DNA of 64,000 bases from Pseudaquabacterium terrae (lineage in GTDB: Bacteria; Pseudomonadota; Gammaproteobacteria; Burkholderiales; Burkholderiaceae_C). Each line of letters begins with the position of its first letter. The first letter of the stretch is position 1. The stretch spans positions 248,001-312,000 of the forward strand of contig NZ_JABRWJ010000005.1 in the NCBI RefSeq assembly GCF_013266755.1, in the 5' to 3' direction. Positions 51,931-60,171 of this stretch are shown in pieces. Both the position numbers and the translations under genes were made by a program. The notes beneath the pieces were generated by a model, which was not told the DNA's origin, ran no database searches, and saw nothing but the letters and a program-made list of their open reading frames with translations.

Positions 51931-52293
51931 ATGTCTGCCCTGTCGTCGATCCCAGCCGCGCCGCCGCGCCACTACATCGGCATGCCGGCCAGCCCGGCGC
52001 TCTACAGCGCCGCGGTGCCGCCGGCGCAGCGCCGCGCGCGCATCGCCGCACGGCGCGCCTTCGTCGAGCTGAAGCAGCGCTTCATGGCCGCCGTCGCCAC
52101 CATCGACGGCAGCCGCGGCCGCTGGCTGCGCCACCAGGTGCGGCAGACCGAAGCGCCGCTGGACCTGTGGCTGCTGCGCGGCGCGGTGTTCGACGCCTTG
52201 CGTGCCGGCGGCGACGGCGACCACCGCACCCGCCACACGCTGCGCGACGCGCTCGACAGCGCATTCCCGAACAGCGCCTTCCCGGCCGTCTGA
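51931..52293 (+). CDS. Small basic hypothetical protein
   Basis: 120 residues rich in Ala and Arg, without a recognised family. QRRARIAARRAFVELKQRF and RWLRHQVRQTEAPLDLWLLR are amphipathic, basic segments that could bind nucleic acid or protein. GGGG lies 6 bases before the ATG; a second ATG 12 bases upstream is also possible. It probably forms a unit with the gene before it; the pair may be lineage-specific. Confidence 0.6.
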   Translation: MSALSSIPAAPPRHYIGMPASPALYSAAVPPAQRRARIAARRAFVELKQRFMAAVATIDGSRGRWLRHQVRQTEAPLDLWLLRGAVFDALRAGGDGDHRTRHTLRDALDSAFPNSAFPAV

Positions 52294-52296
52294 CCT

Positions 52297-52344
52297 CAGT
52301 CGGCGCCGGGCCGCTCCCAAGCCGACTGAGCGCCCCTCGGGGGC
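52297..52344 (+). repeat. Hairpin repeat of the Burkholderiales intergenic type
   Basis: CAGTCGGC pairs with GCCGACTG across 16 bases, and directly after it GCCCC-TC-GGGGGC forms a second hairpin; the text continues CGCGAACGAAGTGAGCTGGGGGC toward the convergent gene. Elements of this wording are scattered in genomes of this order. It separates the small basic gene from the convergent DUF1993 gene and may end transcription. Confidence 0.5.
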
Positions 52345-52374
52345 CGCGAACGAAGTGAGCTGGGGGCTGACATC

Positions 52375-52887
52375 TCAGCTGCCGAGCGCGAGGAAGTCGG
52401 CCTTGCCGACCTCGACGCCGTTGTGGCGCAGCAGCGCGTAGGCCGTCGTGACGTGGAAGAAGAAGTTCGGCAGCGCCCAGTGGTTCAGGTAGAACGCGCC
52501 CTTGAAGGTGAACGGGTCGCGGTTGCGCACGGTCAGCGTGATGTCGCGCTCGTCGCTGCCGTCGAACGCCTCGGCCGGCACGCTGGCGATGTAGTCCAGC
52601 GTCTTGCGGATGCGCTGGCGCAGTTCGTCGAGGCTGGCCTCGTTGTCCTCGAACTTCGGGATCTCGGCGCCCGCCAGGCGCGCGACGCAGCCCTTGGCGT
52701 TGTCGCTGGCGATGCGGATCTGCGACACGAAGGGCAGCATGTCGGGCGCCAGGCGCGCCTGCAGGAAGTTGGCGGCGTCGAACTTGCGCGCCTGGGCATG
52801 GGCCTCGGCCTTGTCGAGCCAGCCGAGCATCGCCGTCAACTGGCGCTTGAACACCGGCACGCTGGCCGAGTACATCGAGAGGGGCAT
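52375..52887 (-). CDS. DUF1993-family protein
   Basis: 170-residue cytoplasmic protein of the DinB-like four-helix type. The N-terminal MYSASVPVFKRQLTAMLGWL and the TFKGAFYLNHWALPNFFFHV region with His residues near 140 are family marks; DinB-like relatives bind a metal through three His. Function unknown. The first of two close ATGs is used. It is divergent from the dehydrogenase gene with 117 bp between. Confidence 0.88.
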   Translation of the reverse strand: MPLSMYSASVPVFKRQLTAMLGWLDKAEAHAQARKFDAANFLQARLAPDMLPFVSQIRIASDNAKGCVARLAGAEIPKFEDNEASLDELRQRIRKTLDYIASVPAEAFDGSDERDITLTVRNRDPFTFKGAFYLNHWALPNFFFHVTTAYALLRHNGVEVGKADFLALGS

Positions 52888-53004
52888 GCGTATCTCCGCG
52901 TCGTTCGAATGGGCCCGGATTATTGGACGGCGCGCCGCTGATCGTCTTGCTGACGCCTTGAAACCCTCACGGCGATCGACGCGGCACAATCGTCCGCGCC
53001 CGCC

Positions 53005-54012
53005 ATGAACATCATCATCCTCGACGACTACCAGGATGCCGTGCGCAAGCTGCGCTGCGCGGCAAAGCTCGAAAACCTCAATGCCAAGGTCTTCACCAAC
53101 ACGGTCAAAGGCATCGGCCAGCTGTCGGTGCGCCTGCGCGATGCCGACATCCTGGTGCTGATCCGCGAACGCACGCATTTCCCGCGCGCACTGCTGGAGA
53201 AGCTGCCGAAGCTGAAGCTGATCGCGCAGACCGGCCGCGTCGGGCCGCACATCGATGTGCCGACCTGCACGCGCATGGGCATCGCGGTCGCCGAAGGGGT
53301 CGGCTCTCCGATCGCGCCGGCCGAGCTGACCTGGGCGCTGATCATGGCCACGATGCGCCGGCTGCCGCACTACATCGGCACGCTGAAGCACGGCGCGTGG
53401 CAGCAGTCGGGGCTGAAGTCGGCATCGATGCCGCCGAACTTCGGCGTCGGCATGGTGCTGCGCGGACGCACACTCGGTATCTGGGGCTACGGCAAGATCG
53501 GCCAGCTCGTTGCCGGCTACGGCCGCGCCTTCGGCATGCAGGTGATGGTCTGGGGCAGCGAGGCTTCGCGCCTGAAGGCTGCGGCCGACGGCTATATCGC
53601 CGCCGAGAGCCGCGAGGCCTTCTTCGAGCAGTGCGACGTGCTGAGCCTGCACCTGCGGTTGACCGACGCGACGCGCGGCATGGTCACGCTCGACGACCTG
53701 GCCCGCATGAAGCCGACCTCGATCTTCGTCAACACCTCGCGCTCCGAGCTGGTGCAGGAGAACGCGCTCGTCACCGGCCTGAACCGTGGCCGCCCCGGCA
53801 TGGCCGCCGTCGACGTCTTCGAGACCGAGCCGATCCTGCAGGGCCATCCGCTGCTGCGGCTGGAGAACGCCGTCTGCACGCCGCACATCGGCTACGTCGA
53901 GCAGGACAGCTACGAGCTGTACTTCGGCGCGGCCTTCGACAACGTCGTCAACTTCATTCGCAACGAGCCGACGAACCTGCTCAATCCGGATGCCTTGAAA
54001 GTGATCCGGTGA
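53005..54012 (+). CDS. D-2-hydroxyacid dehydrogenase family protein
   Basis: 335-residue NAD(P)-dependent oxidoreductase related to phosphoglycerate dehydrogenase. The dinucleotide loop is LGIWGYGKIGQLVAGYGRAF near residue 155, TSRSELVQENAL near 245 carries the Arg, the Glu lies in VDVFETEPI and the His in CTPHIGYVEQDSYELYFG near 292. The EQDSYE variant after the His marks a branch with unassigned substrate. Its stop overlaps the MFS start by 4 bases, so the carrier may move its substrate or product. Confidence 0.9.
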   Translation: MNIIILDDYQDAVRKLRCAAKLENLNAKVFTNTVKGIGQLSVRLRDADILVLIRERTHFPRALLEKLPKLKLIAQTGRVGPHIDVPTCTRMGIAVAEGVGSPIAPAELTWALIMATMRRLPHYIGTLKHGAWQQSGLKSASMPPNFGVGMVLRGRTLGIWGYGKIGQLVAGYGRAFGMQVMVWGSEASRLKAAADGYIAAESREAFFEQCDVLSLHLRLTDATRGMVTLDDLARMKPTSIFVNTSRSELVQENALVTGLNRGRPGMAAVDVFETEPILQGHPLLRLENAVCTPHIGYVEQDSYELYFGAAFDNVVNFIRNEPTNLLNPDALKVIR

Positions 54013-55190
54013 ATCCAGAAAGAGCCGCCAGCGCGCGCTGGGCCCTGCTGTTCGGCAACTTCACGATCGGCTGCGGCGTGATGGTGCCGACCGGCGCGCT
54101 GAACGACCTGGTCACGTCGCTGCAGATCAGCGTCGCGGTCGGCGGCCAGCTGATCGCCGTCGCGGCGGTGATGATGGCCTTCGGCGCGCCGCTGCTGGCC
54201 GCCTTCGTCGCCGGCATCGACCGGCGCCGGCTGCTGAGCTTCGCGCTGGCCTGGTTCGCGATCGGCCATGCGCTGTCGGCGCTGATGCCGAACTACGCAG
54301 CGCTGCTGCCGGTGCGCGCGCTGTCGGTGCTCGGCGCGGCGGTCTTCACGCCGCAGGCGGCCGCCGCCATCGGCGTGATGGTGCCGCCCGAACAGCGCGG
54401 CCGCGCGATCACCTTCGTCTTCCTGGGCTGGTCGGTGTCGTCGGTGCTCGGCATGCCGCTGCATGCCTACATCGGCGAGGCCTTCGGCTGGCGCTGGGCC
54501 TTCGGGCTGGTGGCGCTGCTGTCGGCGGGCGGTGCGCTGTGGGTGTGGCGCGCGCTGCCCGATGGCGTGCGGCCGCCGGCGCTGTCGCTGGCCAGCTGGC
54601 GCGAGGTCTTCACCCACCCGGCGCTGATGGCGACGATCGGCGTCACCGCACTGAGCGCGGCCGGCCAGTTCACGCTGTTCTCGTACTTCGCGCCCTACTA
54701 CCGCCAGGTCCTGGGCGCCGACGCCAGCCACATCAGCCTGAGCTTCATGTGGTTCGGCGCGATCGGCGTGATCGGCAACGTGCTGGTCGCGCGCTACATC
54801 GACCGACTCGGTGCCGCGCGCGTGGTCGGCTGGCTGCTCGGCTGCATGGCACTCAGCCTGCTGCTGTGGCCGCTGGGCACCAGCCTGATGCTGATGGCGC
54901 TGGTGATCACGCCCTGGGCGCTCGGCTGCTTTGCCTCGAATTCGGCGCAGCAGGCGCGCCTGAGCCTCGCGGCACCGGCGCTGACCTCGGCGCTGGTGGC
55001 GCTGAACAGCTCGGCGATGTATGCCGGCCAGGCGCTCGGCGCGGCCAGCGGCGGCGCGATCGTCGCACAGGCCGGCTTCGGGCCGCTGCATTGGGTGGGC
55101 CTGGCCTGGATGAGCGCGGCGATAGCCTTGAGCGTATGGGCGGCGCGCCGCATGGCCGCGACGCCGCGGCCGGCGCCCGCGCATGGCTGA
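54009..55190 (+). CDS. MFS transporter, arabinose-efflux/sugar-efflux type
   Basis: 393-residue major-facilitator carrier with twelve predicted helices. A GTG start overlaps the dehydrogenase stop. The loop 2-3 reads AGIDRRRLLSFALAWF and helix 5 has LGWSVSSVLGMPLHAYIGEAFGWRWAF, common in the AraJ/YdhP-like drug and sugar efflux group. Substrate unknown. Its end overlaps the next gene by 8 bp. Confidence 0.88.
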   Translation: MNPERAASARWALLFGNFTIGCGVMVPTGALNDLVTSLQISVAVGGQLIAVAAVMMAFGAPLLAAFVAGIDRRRLLSFALAWFAIGHALSALMPNYAALLPVRALSVLGAAVFTPQAAAAIGVMVPPEQRGRAITFVFLGWSVSSVLGMPLHAYIGEAFGWRWAFGLVALLSAGGALWVWRALPDGVRPPALSLASWREVFTHPALMATIGVTALSAAGQFTLFSYFAPYYRQVLGADASHISLSFMWFGAIGVIGNVLVARYIDRLGAARVVGWLLGCMALSLLLWPLGTSLMLMALVITPWALGCFASNSAQQARLSLAAPALTSALVALNSSAMYAGQALGAASGGAIVAQAGFGPLHWVGLAWMSAAIALSVWAARRMAATPRPAPAHG

Positions 55191-55788
55191 GGGCACGCCC
55201 GGTCCGCTGGCCGAGCCACCACCGCGCCGGCCGCAATCGACGGCCGAGCTGTTCCGCGTCTTCAACCGCCTCGCGCTGCAGGGCTTCGGCGGCGTGCTGC
55301 CGATCGCGCACCGCGAGCTGGTCGAGCGCGAGCAGTGGCTCACCCCGACGCAGTTCGTCGAGCTGCTCGCGCTCGGCCAGGTGCTGCCGGGGCCGAACAT
55401 CGTCAACATGTCGATCATCTTCGGCGACCGCCACTTCGGCTGGCGCGGCGCACTGGCGGCCAGCGCCGGGCTGATGACGGTGCCGCTGGCGATCGTGCTG
55501 CTGCTGGCGACGCTGTACACGCAGGTCGCGACGCAGGAACTGGCGATCGGCGCGCTGCGCGGCATGGGTGTGGTGTCGGCCGGCCTGGTGATCGCCACCG
55601 CGGTGAAGCTGCGCACGACGCTGCAGGCCAATCCGCTCGGCCAGCCCGCGAGCTACGCGATCGGCGCGCTGACGCTGGCGCTGGTCGGCGGGCTGCGCTG
55701 GCCGCTGGTGTGGGTCGTGCTCGGCCTGGGCGGCGCGGCGATGGCGCTGGCCTGGTGGCGCATCCGTGTGCTGGAGTCGTCGAGGTGA
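55183..55788 (+). CDS. Chromate transporter, N-terminal-type half (ChrA)
   Basis: 201-residue membrane protein of the CHR family, short-chain type that works as a pair with a second half. FRVFNRLALQGFGGVLPIAHRE near residue 25, LGQVLPGPNIVNMSIIFGDR near 68 and the WRGALAASAG helix are family marks. It exports chromate in known members; many have unknown anions. Start overlaps the MFS stop and its stop overlaps the second half. Confidence 0.9.
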   Translation: MAEGTPGPLAEPPPRRPQSTAELFRVFNRLALQGFGGVLPIAHRELVEREQWLTPTQFVELLALGQVLPGPNIVNMSIIFGDRHFGWRGALAASAGLMTVPLAIVLLLATLYTQVATQELAIGALRGMGVVSAGLVIATAVKLRTTLQANPLGQPASYAIGALTLALVGGLRWPLVWVVLGLGGAAMALAWWRIRVLESSR

Positions 55789-56378
55789 GCTTCTGGCCCG
55801 ACGCGACGATGCTCGCCGCGGCCGCCGAGCTCTGGGGCCTGCACGGGCTGGACTGGGACGATCTGCTGAAGCTGACGCTGCACTTCGCGCTGCTGTCGAT
55901 GCTGGCCGTCGGCGGCGCGATCACGACGGCGCCGGACATGCAGCGCTATCTGGTGCACGAGCAGCTGTGGCTCAGCGATGCGCAGTTCACCGCGTCGGTG
56001 GCGATCGCGCAGGCGGCGCCGGGACCGAACATCCTGTTCGTCGCGCTGCTGGGCTTGAATGTCGCCGGCGCTGCCGGCCTGGTCGCGGCGATGGCCGGCA
56101 TCCTGCTGCCATCGTCGCTCGTCGCCTGGGGCGTCGGCCGCCTCGGCCGCCGGCGCTCGGAGTCGATCGCCTTGCGCGCCTTCACCGCCGGCCTGACGCC
56201 GCTGACGCTCGGCCTGTTGCTGTCGACCGGCTGGGTGCTGACCGCGCCGACGCGCGAGCATGCGGGCACCTGGGTGTTGATCGCCGCGACGGTCGCGGCG
56301 ATGGCGTGGACCAAGCTCAGCCCGCTGTGGCTGATCGCCGCCGGCGCGGTGGCCGGCATGTTCGGACTGGTGGGGTGA
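55785..56378 (+). CDS. Chromate transporter, C-terminal-type half (ChrA)
   Basis: 197-residue partner of the preceding protein. FALLSMLAVGGAITTAPDMQR near residue 34 and SVAIAQAAPGPNILFVALLG near 72 are the homologous motifs to those in the first half, showing the ancient duplication. GTG start overlaps the first half by 4 bases (GTGA); an internal ATG 24 bases on is possible. The two halves should form one transporter. Confidence 0.9.
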   Translation: MSFWPDATMLAAAAELWGLHGLDWDDLLKLTLHFALLSMLAVGGAITTAPDMQRYLVHEQLWLSDAQFTASVAIAQAAPGPNILFVALLGLNVAGAAGLVAAMAGILLPSSLVAWGVGRLGRRRSESIALRAFTAGLTPLTLGLLLSTGWVLTAPTREHAGTWVLIAATVAAMAWTKLSPLWLIAAGAVAGMFGLVG

Positions 56379-56386
56379 CGAGGGAA

Positions 56387-57052
56387 ATGCTGCTGCTCGA
56401 TGGGATCCATGACCTGCCGCTGTTCATCGCCGCGGGGCTGCTGCTGAACATCACGCCGGGTGCCGACATCGCACTGATCGCCGCGCGCAGCGGCGCGCAA
56501 GGTTTTCGTGCCGGCGCAGCAGCGGCGCTCGGGGTTGGTGCGGGCTGCATGCTGCATGCGGCGGCCGCGGCGCTCGGGCTGTCGGCGCTGCTGGCCGGCT
56601 CGGCGACGGCCTTCGACGTGATCCGCTGGATCGGCGCGGCCTACCTGGTGTGGCTGGGCATCTCGATGCTGCGCACGAAGTCCACGAGCGGCGGCGATTC
56701 GGCCGCCGTGGCGTCCGTGCCGCCGGCGCGCTTCGGCCGCGTCTTCCTGCAAGGCTTCCTGACCAACGCGCTGAACCCGAAGGTCGCCCTCTTCTTCCTC
56801 GCCTTCGTGCCGCAGTTCATCGCTGCCGGCACGCCGCACAAGGCGCAGGCCTTCCTGGTGCTCGGCCTGATCTTCAACATCAACGGCACGCTGGTGAACC
56901 TCGGCTTCGCGTGGGGCATCGCCGTGCTGCGCGCGCGGCTGGCCGGCGGTAGCGGCCGGTGCCGCTGGACCCTCTGGCTGACGCGTGGCGTCGGCGCGCT
57001 GTTCGTCGCGCTCGGCTTGCGGCTGGGGCTGGCCGAGTCGCCGGTGCGTTAG
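56387..57052 (+). CDS. LysE/RhtB-family exporter
   Basis: 221-residue inner-membrane exporter for amino acids or related metabolites. LLLNITPGADIALIAARSGAQGFRAG near residue 17 and FLQGFLTNALNPKVALFFLAFVPQFI near 120 are the RhtB family marks. GGGA precedes the ATG closely; a GTG 12 bases upstream overlapping the ChrA stop is an alternative. It ends the transporter cluster begun at the MFS gene; a small GC hairpin (57062-57083) follows. Confidence 0.92.
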   Translation: MLLLDGIHDLPLFIAAGLLLNITPGADIALIAARSGAQGFRAGAAAALGVGAGCMLHAAAAALGLSALLAGSATAFDVIRWIGAAYLVWLGISMLRTKSTSGGDSAAVASVPPARFGRVFLQGFLTNALNPKVALFFLAFVPQFIAAGTPHKAQAFLVLGLIFNINGTLVNLGFAWGIAVLRARLAGGSGRCRWTLWLTRGVGALFVALGLRLGLAESPVR

Positions 57053-57124
57053 CGATCGAGCCGCCGCGGAACTTGCTGCGGCGCGTTCGACTCCGAGCCG
57101 TCATCCTGACGACGGGAGCCGTGG

Positions 57125-57469
57125 ATGATCGACAGCGCCGCGCTGAAAGCGATCGGGGTCTACCAACGCTACCTCTCGCCCTACAAGGGCTTCTGCTGCG
57201 CGTACCGTGTGCATTCGGGGCGCGCCTCGTGCTCCGAATACGCGCGCCGCATCGTGCGGCGCATCGGCGCACTGGCGCTGCTGCAGGCGCTGCCGCGGCA
57301 GTTCGCGCGCTGCCGTTCGGCGTTCGCGGCCTTGCGCTCACGCAGCGAGCAGCAGCGCGCGGAGCGGCGTGAGCGACGTCGCGAAGCCGGGCGCGACTGC
57401 ATCGAAAACGCCTGCGAGGAGTGCGGCAACTCGGCCTGCGACGTCGGCGCTTGCGACTGCTCGCCCTGA
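57125..57469 (+). CDS. YidD-family protein with Cys-rich tail
   Basis: 114-residue protein. The YidD core reads IGVYQRYLSPYKGFCCAYRV with HSGRASCSEYARR; the family assists membrane-protein insertion and is usually encoded between rnpA and yidC, which are absent here. The C-terminal 45 residues are helical and charged, then carry six Cys in DCIENACEECGNSACDVGAC and DCSP, ten in the whole protein, suggesting metal or disulfide. GGAG lies 6 bases before the ATG. It is probably a stand-alone paralogue. Confidence 0.85.
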   Translation: MIDSAALKAIGVYQRYLSPYKGFCCAYRVHSGRASCSEYARRIVRRIGALALLQALPRQFARCRSAFAALRSRSEQQRAERRERRREAGRDCIENACEECGNSACDVGACDCSP

Positions 57470-57473
57470 GCGT

Positions 57474-57493
57474 GGCCGCGCGGCCGCGCGGCC
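57474..57493. terminator. 20-bp GC palindrome between convergent genes
   Basis: GGCCGCGCGGCCGCGCGGCC is fully self-complementary and lies between the yidD stop and the imuB stop, 3 bases from the latter. It could fold on both transcripts, but there is no U tract. Confidence 0.4.
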
Positions 57494-57496
57494 GCT

Positions 57497-59047
57497 TCAG
57501 GCGAAGCGGCCCTGCAGGAACCAGCTGTCGTCCTCGTCGATCGGTGCCAGCCGCGGCCGGAACAGCCAGACCAGCGCGCCGTCGGCGGTGCCGGCGACGT
57601 AGTAGTCGCGCAGCACCAGGTCCTCGTCCCACCAGCCGGTCTCGATGCGTTCGGGGCCGGCCAGGAGCAGCAAGGGCTGGCCGTTGAGCAGCGGGCGGCC
57701 GTCGCGTTGCGCCAGCGGCAGCGGGTCGGGCAGCAGCCAGGCCGGGCGGCTCAGCACGTCACCGGCGGCATCCGCCAGGGCCTGCGCCATCAGCCGAGAG
57801 ATGGCGGCATCGGCCACCGGTGGCGCACCGGCGCGCGCGGCGTTCAGCGGCTGTGACACGGTGGCGCGTTCGGGGCGGTGGTCGCGCGCCAGGGCCAGCG
57901 CGCGAACGGCCTCGCGGCCGAGCCGGGCCTGCAGGCGCTCGATCAGCCGCGTCAGGCCGGCGCGCTCGCTGGCGCGGGTCGGGAACAACTCGGCATTCGG
58001 CGCCGCGCCGGGCACCAGCGTTTCGCTGTGCAGGCTCAGCTCGAGCGCCGGCGCGACCAGCGGCAGCCGGCCCAGCCGCTCGGCCAGCAGCATCTGCAGG
58101 TGCGCCGCATCGGCTGAAGGCAGGGCCGGTTCGATCTCCAGGCATGTCGTCGGCGGCGTGCGGTCGTCAGCGCGGTGGCGCGGCTCGTGGTGCATCAGCA
58201 GGCTGAAGCGGCCGATGCGCCCGTGCTGCGCCTGCGCCCAGGCGACCAGCCGCGCCAGCAGGATGTGCGCGCCGGCGATCACCTGCTCGCTGCGGTCGGC
58301 ACGGGCGAACAGCTCGAGCCGGCTGTGGAACTGCGGCGGCGCCACGATCCAGCGCTGCGGCTCGGGCGCACGGCCGCGCGCCTGGTCCAGCTCTTCGAGC
58401 AGCTCGGGGCTGAAGCGGCGCGCGACGCCCGAGCGCGGCAGCGCGCGCAGATCGGCCAGCGTGCGCAAGCCCATGCCTTGCAGCGCGTCCCAGTGCTCGC
58501 GGCCGGGGCCGAGCAGCCACACCGGCGCGTCGTCGAGCAGGCGGCACAGCTGCGCGAGGTCGGTGCTGTGGGGCCCGAGTTCGAAGCCAGCGCGCCAGCG
58601 CGCCAGCAGCGCGGCACCGCGCGCGGTTGGCGCGGTGGCGAGCTGCAGCCGATGCTGCAGCGGCGCGAGCGCCTGCTGCAGCCGATCGATCAACCGGGTC
58701 AGCCCGCCGAAGTAACGCAGGCTGGCCTGCACTTCGAGTTGAATCGTCGCGGCGTGATCGGCCAGCGTCACCGCCGGCGTGAAGGCCAGCGCTGCCTGAG
58801 CCACCGATTGCAGCGCGATCGCATCGCGGTGCGGATCGGCCTGGCCGAGCAGCAGGTCGGCCGACAGCGCCAGCGCCGTCGGGCGCTTCAGTCCGGGCCG
58901 GATGCCGAGCGCGCGTGCGGCGGCGTCGGCCTGCACGATGCGGCCGTCCTCGACCAGCGCGATCGGGCGAGACTCGGGCAAGGCGGCCAGCGTCGCGCAG
59001 AAGGTTTCCAGCGACAGCCAAGGCAAATGCAGACCGATCCACAACAT
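57497..59047 (-). CDS. imuB: Y-family polymerase-like protein ImuB
   Basis: 516-residue protein of the DinP/UmuC fold that acts as a hub for mutagenic translesion synthesis, linking the DnaE2 polymerase, ImuA and the beta clamp. MLWIGLHLPWLSLETF starts the family; the palm acidic residues of active polymerases are not apparent in the corresponding positions (LALVEDGRIVQADAAARALG), as expected for ImuB. A QPLNAAR-type and C-terminal WFLQGRFA ending are typical. The ATG shown is used because the longer frame has a basic, unconserved leader overlapping imuA. No dnaE2 follows. Confidence 0.92.
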   Translation of the reverse strand: MLWIGLHLPWLSLETFCATLAALPESRPIALVEDGRIVQADAAARALGIRPGLKRPTALALSADLLLGQADPHRDAIALQSVAQAALAFTPAVTLADHAATIQLEVQASLRYFGGLTRLIDRLQQALAPLQHRLQLATAPTARGAALLARWRAGFELGPHSTDLAQLCRLLDDAPVWLLGPGREHWDALQGMGLRTLADLRALPRSGVARRFSPELLEELDQARGRAPEPQRWIVAPPQFHSRLELFARADRSEQVIAGAHILLARLVAWAQAQHGRIGRFSLLMHHEPRHRADDRTPPTTCLEIEPALPSADAAHLQMLLAERLGRLPLVAPALELSLHSETLVPGAAPNAELFPTRASERAGLTRLIERLQARLGREAVRALALARDHRPERATVSQPLNAARAGAPPVADAAISRLMAQALADAAGDVLSRPAWLLPDPLPLAQRDGRPLLNGQPLLLLAGPERIETGWWDEDLVLRDYYVAGTADGALVWLFRPRLAPIDEDDSWFLQGRFA

Positions 59048-59075
59048 GGGCAGGACGGGGGCACGTGGAGGACGG

Positions 59076-60068
59076 TCAAGGCTGTTCGGATCGGCTCGAG
59101 CGCCCGGCGCGCGCCGCACGCAGCAGCTGCGCCGGCGTGCGGCCGCGCAGATCGGGCTCGAGCACCGGCGGCAGCTGCAGCCGCAGCGCCTCGGCCAGCG
59201 GTGGGCCGCGGCGCTTCAGCAGCTTCACGGACAGCGTGTCGAAACCCGCCGGCTGCAGCGCCAGGCGCAGCGGGGCGGCGCTCGGCCGCTGGCGCGCTTC
59301 CGCCTCGCGGAACAGGAACACCGGCCCGTCGTGCGCCTGCGCGGCCAATTGCAGTCGGCGCAGCACGTCGGCCGTCAGCCGCGCCGGCAGCCAGGCCAGC
59401 GCCGCGCCGAGGTGGCCGCTGCGCAGCGATTGTTCGAGCGCCCACAGCACGTCGGCGCTCGGCAGCAGGTGCCGCAGATAGGTCGCGCCCTTGCGGCCTT
59501 CACGGCCGTGCACGACCACGAGCCGGCGCGCATCGACGCCCAGCTGCGCCAGCGCCCAGCCGCACAGCCCCGCCGGCGGATCGAACAACATCACGCAACG
59601 GCCGCCGTCGTCCGCGGCCTCGCCGTGCGCAGCGGCGGGCTGCAGCAGCGCCGCCAGCGCCGGCGCAAGCAAGCGCAGCTCGCCGAGGCCCGGATGCGGC
59701 AGCAGCAGCTCGGTCAGCATGCGGTGCGGCCAGCCGCCGCCGGGCAGCTCGGCATCGAGCGCGGCAAAACCGCTGGCGGTGGCGACGATGCGGCCGCCGC
59801 CGAGCTGGTGCGCATGCCACAGCGCCGGGTGCAGGGTTTCTGGCGCCAGCGGGCGCGACGGCGCCGTGGGGCTGAGCGCGCCCGGTGCAGGCGCCGACGT
59901 CAACGCAGGGGCTGGCGTCAACGCAGGCGCCGGCGTCAACGCAGCGGCTGGCTGGGGCGGCGCGGGGTCCGACACCACCGCCTCGTCCCGCGCAGGCACA
60001 GCGACAGCCGGCGCGGGCGCGGGCTCGTCGTCGAAAGGCAGCGGCAAGTTGAGCGGCGACAGGTTCAC
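59076..60068 (-). CDS. imuA: SOS mutagenesis protein ImuA
   Basis: 330-residue RecA/SulA-like protein of the mutasome. The core starts near residue 78 (LHPALWHAHQLGGGRIVATASGF, GGGWPHRMLTELLLP), with RRLVVVHGREGRKGATYLRHL and the ALEQSLRSGHLGAALAWLP element typical of ImuA. Residues 15-70 are Pro/Ala/Thr-rich and contain a three-fold 18-bp DNA repeat. The ATG lies 7 bases after a LexA box on the minus strand, giving tight SOS control. It precedes imuB by 28 bp. Confidence 0.92.
   Translation of the reverse strand: MNLSPLNLPLPFDDEPAPAPAVAVPARDEAVVSDPAPPQPAAALTPAPALTPAPALTSAPAPGALSPTAPSRPLAPETLHPALWHAHQLGGGRIVATASGFAALDAELPGGGWPHRMLTELLLPHPGLGELRLLAPALAALLQPAAAHGEAADDGGRCVMLFDPPAGLCGWALAQLGVDARRLVVVHGREGRKGATYLRHLLPSADVLWALEQSLRSGHLGAALAWLPARLTADVLRRLQLAAQAHDGPVFLFREAEARQRPSAAPLRLALQPAGFDTLSVKLLKRRGPPLAEALRLQLPPVLEPDLRGRTPAQLLRAARAGRSSRSEQP
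59896..59949 (+). repeat. Three tandem 18-bp repeats inside imuA
   Basis: GACGTCAACGCAGGGGCT, GGCGTCAACGCAGGCGCC and GGCGTCAACGCAGCGGCT follow each other and encode the six-residue unit PAPALT-like in the disordered N-terminal region. Units of 18 bp keep the frame, so length changes would be tolerated. Confidence 0.75.
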
Positions 60069-60075
60069 GAAGATA

Positions 60076-60091
60076 CTGTAGTTTTATACAG
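60076..60091. promoter_or_regulatory. LexA (SOS) box before imuA
   Basis: CTGTAGTTTTATACAG fits the LexA consensus well, with flanking TA and TC (TACTGT...ACAGTC). It lies 7 bases upstream of imuA and 80 bases upstream of the divergent MsbA-like gene, which may therefore share SOS control. Confidence 0.88.
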
Positions 60092-60171
60092 TCATCATGG
60101 CAAGGCCGGGCGGGGTCGCGATAATCCGCGTCGCGCTGCGCTCCTTGACCCTGCCGGCGTCGAACGCCGAG

